Assembly (NCBI GenBank): GCA_030372985.1
Contig: JAUCQB010000269.1
Location: 1-50,947 of the forward strand
From: Phycisphaerae bacterium
GTDB lineage: Bacteria > Planctomycetota > Phycisphaerae > UBA1845 > PWPN01
Length of the DNA: 50,947 bases
Direction of reading: 5' to 3'
Part shown: positions 1 through 9,500 of the stretch, piece after piece
Numbering within the stretch: the first letter of the stretch is position 1
How the letters are laid out: the number at the start of each line of letters is the position of its first letter
The notes under the pieces: model-generated
The model's database searches: none
Seen by the model: only the letters and a program-made list of their open reading frames with translations
Told to the model about the DNA's origin: nothing
Translations under genes and position numbers: made by a program

Positions 1-16
1 TGTGTATAAGAGACAG
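1..16 (+). other. Residual Nextera/Tn5 mosaic-end adapter
   Basis: The 16 bases TGTGTATAAGAGACAG are exactly the last 16 bases of the 19-base Tn5 mosaic end used in Nextera libraries (AGATGTGTATAAGAGACAG). This is not genomic sequence. It adds a spurious Met-Tyr-Lys-Arg-Gln (from a GTG at base 2) to the first reading frame. Confidence 0.96.
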
Positions 17-403
17 CGGCCAGGCATTCCCCCGCCTCCACCCCCGCCTCCGCCGCCACCTCCGCCTGCCGACGCCGAGTTGGTTCTGGCCCGGATACTG
101 AGTTCGCCGCGGAGCCAGCAGGTCGTATTGCAGGACCGCACGAACCCCAATGCTGAGGATAAGCGGGTCGAAATCGGCGACGCGCTCTACGGGGGCGTCC
201 TGATCTTCATTCATCGTGATGGCGCGGTGTCGGAGAGGGAAGACAAGGACGGTAAGAAGCGGACGTTCCATCTGATCGGCCAGCCCCTCAAGGAGGGCCA
301 GGTTTTGAGCCAGACGGAGCATCCGGCGGTTTATGACGCCTTGGCGAAACTTGAAGCGAGGTTGGCGGGTATAAACAGACCGGAGAAGGCAGCCAGTCCA
401 TAA
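17..403 (+). CDS. GspC/PilP-like secretion component, 3' part
   Basis: This is the C-terminal part of a protein whose start lies left of the window; the frame begins right after the adapter bases. It opens with a run of about 13 prolines and then a small domain of roughly 80 residues with the pattern VVLQDRTN...KRVEIGDALYGGVLIFIHRDG...TFHLIGQPL. A 'bound ligand, lasting Gly-Asp, Gly-Gly, Ile-x-x-Asp-Gly' layout of this kind is what the periplasmic homology region of type II secretion GspC or pilus PilP proteins looks like. These proteins link the inner-membrane platform to the secretin. The neighbouring genes are secretin-like, which supports a secretion or pilus role. The family call rests on pattern and context and is tentative; the N-terminus cannot be judged. 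Confidence 0.5.
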   Translation, partial: RPGIPPPPPPPPPPPPPADAELVLARILSSPRSQQVVLQDRTNPNAEDKRVEIGDALYGGVLIFIHRDGAVSEREDKDGKKRTFHLIGQPLKEGQVLSQTEHPAVYDALAKLEARLAGINRPEKAASP

Positions 404-582
404 GGCCGGCTGATTCATCTCTCCGGGGTGCCGGACGAGGTCCAAGCCAGGATGCGCAAAGGGCCAGAGCGGGCGGGCTACGCCGAGGCGCGTGTCCGGG
501 TCACAAGTATCTGTTTAGCAGTGCTTTATATGCTTTCTTCGCTCGCCGGAAGCGGGCGAACTCATGGGAGGCTGCGGATATC

Positions 583-3500
583 ATGATAACGAATTTCAAT
601 GCCAGGCGGATCGAGAGTCGGCTGGTACTCGTGCCGATTTTGGCAGTCTGGTTCTTGGTGGTCGACTCGGCCGTCGGCCAGGACGGCAACGGGGCCTCAG
701 GGGAAGGTTCGGCCTCGCCCGCCACGACCACGCAGCCCGTGTCACGGGTCAGACACTATTCCAGCATGAACGACGCTTTGAGGTCTCGCGCGGCCACAAG
801 CCGGCCCGCCACTCCGCGCAGCCATCAGCCTGGAACGATCAGCCCGTCGAACCCGCAAAACAACGGAACGCCGACGCCACTGGATATCGAGATCAAATCC
901 GAAGCCCGCCACATTGAGGCCGTTGACGAGGTTCAGCTCGAAGCCTTGGGGGCCTCCATCAAGGCATCCACTCAGCCGAGCGGTCCTCCCAATCGGCCGG
1001 CGCTGCCGCCGCGAGTGCCGCCGCGCAAGCCCCCAGCGCCCGGCGAGGCAGCTCCCACTACCGACACCGTGCCGCCGACGGTACCTCCGGCAACGGTCGG
1101 GGAACCGGAGCCGACGCCCGAACCAGTGACGCCGGAACCCGAAGGCCAGGACACGCAGTTTGACGAGCCGATGGTTGAGGAGGCGGTCCCCGCTCCAGCC
1201 GGCGGGCCTGCGCCTTCTCCGGCCCCGACACCTGGCGCCGCCCCGCCGCACACCGTGCCCCCGAGGCCAGTGACCGGAGCGCCCACCACCGGACCGGCCC
1301 GCGTGCCGCCGACCGGCAGCCGTAGACCAGGTGTCACGCCTGGGGTAAGACCGGGTGGTGCACCCGTGCCGCAGCCGACATCTCCGACAACCCCAACGGC
1401 GGTCACCGATCCGAATGCCGGGATGACCGCCCCGAAGCTGGATCCCAAGACGTACTGGAAGCTGCCGTACAACGAGCGCCCGTATTTCTTCAACTGGAGC
1501 AACACGCCCCTGGAAAAGTGCTGCCAGGATTTCGTTGAGATGAGCGGCCTGAGCATGGTGGGCCTGCTCAGTGAGGGCGTGAACGATGCCGACCGCAAGA
1601 AGCCCATCACCTTCCAGAGCCTGGAGCTTCAGACTTTCGATCAGGCCCTGACCCGGTTCAACCTGATTACCCAGGAAGTCGGCATGGGCTACTGGACGAT
1701 GGTGCGAGATGGGTATCTGGAGTTCCGTCAGCTCAGCGAGTGGTATCGGCGGATGCCGGCCGAGCGGTTGTACGATTCGGAGGAGGCCTACGCGAAAGCC
1801 AAGCTGCCCGAATGGGAGATGGCCTCGATGATGTACACCCCCAAGTACCAGCCTGCGGTGCGTCTGGCCCAGTGGGTCAATGACAGCGTGCCCGACAACT
1901 GCGCCCGGGCCACCCTATTCCCGGACAGCAGTTGGATCGAAATCCGCGGCTGCGTCTACCACATCAATCGCGCTTTGGAGATTCTGGCCAAGCGGGACGT
2001 GGAAATCAAAGATGGGCGCGAGTGGCGGGTCTATCAGCTCAAGCACCGCACTCCCGCCGAAGCGTCGAGCCAGTTGCAGGGCATGCTGCTGCCCGAAGGT
2101 CTGATGGGCGGCAGCACTGGTGCCGTGCCTGCCAACCCCGCACCTGTGCCTCAGCCTCAAAGTGGCGGGCCTCCGGGTGGCAGACCCGGCCGCAGCAGCG
2201 GGCCGGTACGGGCACCGGCTGGACCGGTCGAGATCGGGACTGGCACCAGCGACGACATTGAGATTCAGGAGCCGCTCAGCGGCAGCAGTCTGCTGGTGTT
2301 GGCTTCGCCGGCCAAGCACCAGCGCATCGAGGAACTGCTGACGAAGTACATCGACGTCGAAGGCAGCGACCCGCGGAAGAAAGAGATCATCGAACTCCAG
2401 CACGTCGCCCCGAGCGAGATGATCGACCTCATCTCTCCGTTTCTGGGTGAACCGAAGATGGTGCAGCAGCCGGCCCCGCCGCCCAAGCCGGGCCAGCCAC
2501 CCACGCCGCCGCCGCCGCCGCAGATCATGAAAGTCAATACCTCGGCGACGCTGACGCCGCGTCCTCCGCGCAGCATACTGGTTGAAGCCAACGATAAGGA
2601 GATGAGGGAGATCAAAGAGCTGATCGCACTGCTGGACGTGCCGATCGAGGAATCCAAGTATCAGGTGGTCAAGCTCAAGCACGCCGACGCCTCTTCAGTC
2701 GCGATGGTGTTGACCAGCATCATTATCGGGCAGCAGACGCCGCCGACGAGCTATCGCCGCCCAGGCACGCCGGGCAGCAGTGTTGGCGGGGCGGAGGGTT
2801 TCAAAGCGATCCCAGACAACACCACGGACCGAACACTGGTGCTGAGCGGCAACCAGCAGGATATCGCTGAAGCCAAGGAGTTGATCAAGGAGCTTGATGT
2901 CGATCCGGCCGAGGGTGCCGCCGAGCACATCGTTCAGCTCAAGAATGCCGAGCCGGGCTCGGTAGTGCAGATTCTCACCACGCGATTTGGCGGCAGCAGC
3001 TCCGGTGGCGGATACCGGCGCGGCCCGTACGGCTACGGCGGGTACGGCGGCGGAGGAGGGGGCGGGCAATCGCTGCCACAATTCGTTCCCGACGACGAGT
3101 CGAAGATGCTGGTGGTTATCTGCCATGACGCCATGTGGCCGGACATCGAAAAACTGATCGTCGAATTGGACGATAAGAGCGAGACGCTCAAGACAACGCG
3201 GTCTTACCAGCTCAAGCATGCCAATGCCGAATCGGTATCCATGCTGCTGAGCCAGGCGCTGGGCAGCGGCGGCAGAAGCAGCTACTACCCCAGATACGGC
3301 ATGGGCGGCGGGGGCGAAGGGCGTCAGCCCAGCTTCCTGGTCAACACGAGCACCAATCTGCTGCTGGTCACCGCGACCGAAGAAGACCATGTCAAGGCGG
3401 CGGAGCTGATCGAGAAGCTCGACCAGCCCAGCCCGGCCGACCAGGCCGAGTTCCGGCCGATCGAGCTGGAGCAGGCCGACGCCGAGTATGTCGCCGAGAA

Positions 3501-6500
3501 GATCGAGGAAGTGCTCGGCGGCGAGGGCGGGTCATCCCGGCGCCGAAGCTACAGAAGCTACGACTACTCGTACAGCGGCAGCTACGGCAGCAGCAGCGAG
3601 GGTGCACCCAAGGTGCCGGTGCGGGTGATCGCCGAGACGATCAGCAACCGCGTGCTGGTCTCGGCTTCGGACGAAGACTTCAAGAAGGCCGAGACTTTGG
3701 CCAAAGAAATCGACGCTCAATACATCAAGCAGGAGATCATCCGCAAGACATTCATTCTCGAGAACACTGACGCCTGGGAGGCTCAGCAGATCATCAGCTC
3801 GATGTTCGATGCCCAGTCGTCCGGGGGTGGCCGGGGCCGATCTGGCTATGGTGAGAGCTACTATGACAGAGGATCAAGTTCCTCGACGCCCGGCAGCGTG
3901 AAGATCGCCCCGATGGGCAATGGCCTGGTCGTGCAGGCTCCCAAGGACAAGATGGCCGAGATTGAGAAGTTCATTGCGGAGATCGACAGGAACCCGACGG
4001 CCGGCAACGAAGTCAAGATGTACAAGGTCAAGAGCCCCGGCTACGAAGGTTCGGCCGGGGTCGCTCGGAACATTTGTGCGATGCTTGGCATACAGGATAC
4101 GAGCAGCCGCTGGGGTCCCTCGTCCAGCACGAAATCGCCGATCAAGATCATGGGCGAGTACGGGAGCAACGTATTGCTCGTGTCGGCGCCCAAGGAGAAG
4201 ATGCCGGAGATCGACAAGCAGGTTCAGGCGTACATCGACGCCCAGGGCGGCGACACCACCATGATCCTCAAGCACTTCGAGGTGACCAAGGCCCGGCCGC
4301 AGGAAGTCGCCGATATCATCCAGCCGATTCTGGACACCAAGTACCGCGAGATGCAGGAGTCGAGCGGCGGTCGCAGAGGAGGGTACTACCCCTGGTTCAG
4401 CTCCAGCAGTAGCAGTGGGCCGCAGATCTCGGTCAACAAGATCACCCGCAAGCTGATGGTGATGGCCCCGGCCGAGCTCATGGCCACGGTCGAGGGATTG
4501 ATCCGCGAGTTTGACCAGGCCAGCCAGGCCTCGGTGACGCGGACGGTGACGCTCAAGACCGCCAAGGCCGAGGAGATCGCTCCCATTGTGCAGGAGCATA
4601 TGAAGGCATCGGCGGGCCCAAGTACCGGCCGGAGCCGTTTCCGCTCCTGGGATGGAGGCTTCGGCGACTACAGTCCCTGGAGCAGCTTCAGGAGATCGAG
4701 TTCCAGCTCGGAGGGCAGCGAGGACCTGGTGGTCACGGCTTTTGAAGCGGGCAACTCGATCATCCTGCGCGGCACCGAGGACAAGGTTTTCGAGGCCGAG
4801 CAGTTCATCAAGATGCTCGATGCCGGTGCCCAGCCGGAAGGGCCAATGATCAGAGTCTTCCAGCTGAAGTTTGCCGACCCGTACGAGGTCGCGGACTACA
4901 TCGATGAGGTGACCGGCGGCGGAGACTCGACGAGTCTCACGAGCACGACGGTCAGGAGGGTCTCGAGCAGCAGCAGTTCGGCGATCAGCGTGAAGACCGA
5001 CTACGCCACCAGGCGGTTGATCGTGGCCGCGCCGCCGGAGAAGTTCCCGCTCATCGAGCAGGTCATCGAAATCCAGGAACGGCTGGCCGGCGAACTGGCC
5101 GCCAGACCGACGCCCACGGGTGATGAACCGATCATGAACGAAGACGGCACCATGACGAAGTTCTACACCGTCGAAGGCCCGGCCAAGGAGATCGCCAAGC
5201 GGCTCGACGAAATCCTCTACGGGATCTATGGGTACAAGGGCCCCTGGGTGAAGTACTCGCCCTATACCAATCAGGTGATCATCGAGAGCGAGCCCAAATA
5301 CTTCAAGGCGGCGGAAGAATGGCTGGCGAAGCTGGAGAAGAACCCGCCGCCGGTGGCGATGAAGGTTCTGGTCCGGCGCAGCACGGTGGCCCCGAGCAAG
5401 GTGCTGCCGCACCTGGAGCGAATCGTGACGACGAGCCTGCGAGAAGGCGCCGGGATCCGCAAACTGGAAGGCAGCGGGGTCGGTCGCGACCCCATGAGTA
5501 TGCTCGAGGAGATCTACTACGACACGCCGATCGAAGAGCCGAAGCCGACCACTCGGCCGGCAAGCACGCGGCCCGCCGGCGCGCAGCCCAATATCGATGT
5601 GGTGTCGCAGTTCGTGCCTACGGGCGTCCTGGCTCGGATTGAACGCGAGCTGGCGGCGATTCCGCTGGCTCAGATTTCGGTCATCAGCAGGAACGCGGCG
5701 ACGAAGCCTGCCGTGGCGCCGACGGCGACTCGCCCGGCCGCCGGCCCGACGGTCGCGACACGCCCGTCGCAGGTGAAGCCGCAGCCGCCCGCCCCGCCGT
5801 CAGGTGATCGTCGGGTTGAGGAGACTCGGACGGCGGCCCCGAGAACCGTTCCCGGCCATGGCGGCGAGAGTGATTCCGCTCCTGTCCATCGAGTATCGGG
5901 CCAACAACCCGGGCTCGGCCATCCGGCGGATGCTGCTTCGCGGGATGAGATGACCGCAGAGGAGAGACAGACTGCCGAACTGTTTCAGGCTGCTGCCCAA
6001 TACCGAATGAGCAACAAGCCGCAGATTCTCTACGATGAGGTCCAGGGCACTTTCATCATTTTCGGCTCGGAGGACGAGGTCGAGGAGATCGACGATATCC
6101 TCGACATGATCATCAAGGAAATAGGCGAAATCGAGGAGGGAGCCAAGGGCGATATTCGTGTGTTCCGCGTCAAGCACATTGACGTGCAGGTCGCGGCCTC
6201 GATGCTTGAGGCCATGTTTAACGAGCCCACCAGGGCTCAGCAGGCACCCAAGCCCCAGGCTCGGAAACCTCAGACGCCGGCCAAGCCGGGCGACAAAAAC
6301 GCCAAGCCCGGTGAGGGCGAGGAGGAAGAGCCGGGTGCCCAGCGGCGACGCGAGGAGGAGGAGCAAGCCAAGGCCAAGGAAGCCGAGGAGGCTGCCGCCG
6401 CCGCGGCGTCCGGGAACATCAAGGTCGTGCCCGACCCGCGGACCAGCACGCTGATCATCCGGGCGGCACAGGAGAGCTTCCCCAAAATCGCCGAGCTGCT

Positions 6501-9500
6501 CCTCAAGATCGACCGTCCGGGACCGGACAAGGTGCAGAACATCAAGATCTTCCAGCTCAAGAAGCTGAACGCCGCCGAGGTCGAGGAGGTCCTCAAGGAA
6601 ATCCTGAAGATCGAAACGCCTCAGCAGCGGCGGACCTTCCGGCCGCGATTGCCCGGCCGCAGCGGAGCCGGCGTCGACGTCGACATGATCGAGGCTCTCG
6701 AACAGCAGATGCTGGAGTTCCAGCAGAGCATGATCGAATCGAGCACCCCCAGTGCCGAGGGCGAAGGCAAGAACGGCAAGACGAAGATCAACCCGGCCAA
6801 GGAGATCAGCATCGCCTCGAACGCGACGACCAACACGATCATCGTCACCGCTCCCGAGGAGGGCATGAAGCTGGTCGAGACGCTGATTAACAAACTCGAA
6901 GAACAGGATATTCCCATCGCCATTGAGACGGTCGAGCTTCAACATGCCGAAGCCGAGAAGGTCGCCACGCAACTCCAGGGAGTGTTCGAGACTACGCAGC
7001 GGCGCGGCGGCACGGGCGGCATGAGAGGCGGGATGGACGGCTACACCCCGTCGAGGATGGGTGATTTCAAGGTCGCGGCCGACTCGCGGACGAACCGGCT
7101 GGTGATCCGGGCGCTCGAGACCGACATGGAGCGCATCCTGAAAATCGTCGAGGAGCTCGATAGCACCCCCTCCAATCCGGTGGAAATCTACGCCGTCGAA
7201 AAGGCCAGCGCCGAGGACATGGCCAAGACGCTGACCGAGATCTACGGCACCCAGGGCGCCGGGGTCGGCGGTGCGCAAACGGTGCGCATCACCGCCGATC
7301 GCAACACCAACTCGGTCCTGGTCCGGGCTCCCAAGGCCCAGCAACTGCTGATCGCCGCCAAGATCAAGGAGATCGAGAAGCAGAGCGTCATTCAGGGCGA
7401 GGTCCGGCAGATTCAGCTCAAGGTGGCAACACCGAGCGCCATCGCGACGCAGTTGACACAGATCTTCTCGTCCAAGAGCAGCGCCCGGGGGACGCGGCAG
7501 CAGATCAACATCGTCGGCGAGGATGCCAGCAGGATGCTGTTTGTCACCTGTCCGCCGGAGATGTTCGCCGAGATCCAGAAGATCGCGGAGCAGATGGACA
7601 AGACCACCGAGCAGACGGTGCAGGTCAAGGCTCTGCAGTATGCCGCCGCGACGGATATCTTGCCCAAGCTCAACGAAATGGCCGCCAAGCTTATCGCGGC
7701 GACCGGGCTGAGGGGCAGCTCCGACGCCGTGTTCGCGGCCACAGCCGACGAACGGACGAACTCGCTGGTGATCGTGGGATCGCCCAAGGCGATCATGGTC
7801 GTGGAATCGGTGGTCACACAGTTGGATGTCAAACCGTCGGACACGACCGCACAGACGACCAAGATGTTCCCGCTGAACCGCGGCAATGCGGCTTCGGTGT
7901 CCGCGACGATCAACCAGTTGTTCGGCTCGAAGCGATGGCAGTCTGGCGTCGAGGCCCCGAAAGCATCGCCCGACACGGTCGCGAACGTGGTGTTTGTGAC
8001 CGGCACCGCCGGCCAGCTTCAATTGATCGACGAGCAGATCATCAAGCCGCTGGAAGGGTACACCCAGGTCAGGCCGGTCGAGGTGGCGGTCAACGATTAC
8101 GAGATCCAGGTGAACTACGCGGATGTCGAAGAACTGGCCACCCGACTGACGACCATGTTCACCCAGGGCATTCAGGCCCGAAAGGCGGCCGGCGACACGA
8201 GCCTGACGCCGCTGGAGACGGCCATGTCGATTGTCCCCGAACCCTCGACCCGCAAGCTGTTCGTGAGCTGCTCGGTGGAGAACAAGAAGAAGCTCGACAA
8301 TTGGCTCAAGGGCCTGGATATCGAGGGGGCTTCGACAGAAGGGCAGCAGACCAAGGTGCTGCCGGTCCGGTTCGCCGACCTGGGTTACGCCTCGAACGCC
8401 CTGGCCACCGCCTTCCGCAAGTCTGGCAGGGTGCCGGCCAGCGAGCAGGTGACGATCCTTCCGGAGTACGGCACGAACACGATCATCGTCAAGGCCGTCA
8501 AGAAGGATATCGAGAAGGTCGAGAAACTGCTCACCGATATTGACCGCGACGATCGCGAGCGAATGATCGCCCCGGAGGCGCTTGCGGTCAAGCACGTGCT
8601 GCCGACCCAGTTGGCCAACCGGCTGACGGCGATGATCAAGGCGTCTTATGCGATTGACAAGAGGACCGGTCAGTACCCGGTCAGCGTCGAGCCCAACGAC
8701 ACGGCGGGCACGCTGCTGGTCACGGCCAAGAACAAGCCGGCGATGGATTCCATCAAGGAACTGATCGCCAAGCTCGACAGTCAGCCGGCCGAGGATTTGC
8801 GTCTGACCAAGCCCTACATCCTGAAGTTCGCTGATCTCGGCTCCACGCAGATGATGATCACCAAGCGGTTCGGCAAGCAGGACCAGCTCCCGGTTCGCGA
8901 CCAGGTGGTCGTTGATGTCGACTATTCGACCGGCGCACTGGTGGTGACGGCCTCCGAAGAAAACCACAAGAAGGTTGGTGACATCATCGCGGATCTCGAC
9001 GACGCCGTTCTCGAAGACCCGAAGATGCCTGAGACCATCAAGGTCAAGAACGTCCGCGCCTCCATCCTGGCCAAGACGCTGACCGAGATGATCGCTCAAA
9101 CGATGAAGCCGAACAGGCTGACGCGGCAGTATCCGGTCACCGTGCAGTCCAACGATACCGCCAACACACTGGTGATGACGGCGAACAAAGCCGACATGGA
9201 GCGGTTCAAGAAGATCATCAGCGAACTGGACGTCGCACCCGACGTAGCGGACACCCGGGCGATCAAGCCGTACATGCTCAAGTTCTCGGATCCGAGCGTC
9301 GTGACCAAAGCGATCACCGACCAGTTCGCCGGCCAGGAGCAGCGGCCGCTACTGGAGCAGGTGACCGCCGGACCGGACTACACGACCAACTCCGTTTTTG
9401 TCACCGCGTCCGAGGAAAACCACAAGAAGGTTCAAGCGATCATCGATGCGCTGGATCAATCGGACGCCGCCGGCCGCAAAACCTACACCGTAGACCTCAA

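Noticed and set aside
2..16. GTG start of the first reading frame
   Set aside because: The codons come from the sequencing adapter; the true start lies outside the window.
5800..9099. 1099-codon open frame on the minus strand inside the giant repeat gene
   Set aside because: It is antisense to clearly modular coding sequence; its composition (Arg/His/Leu/Gly-rich, repetitive) is that of a shadow frame in GC-rich DNA.
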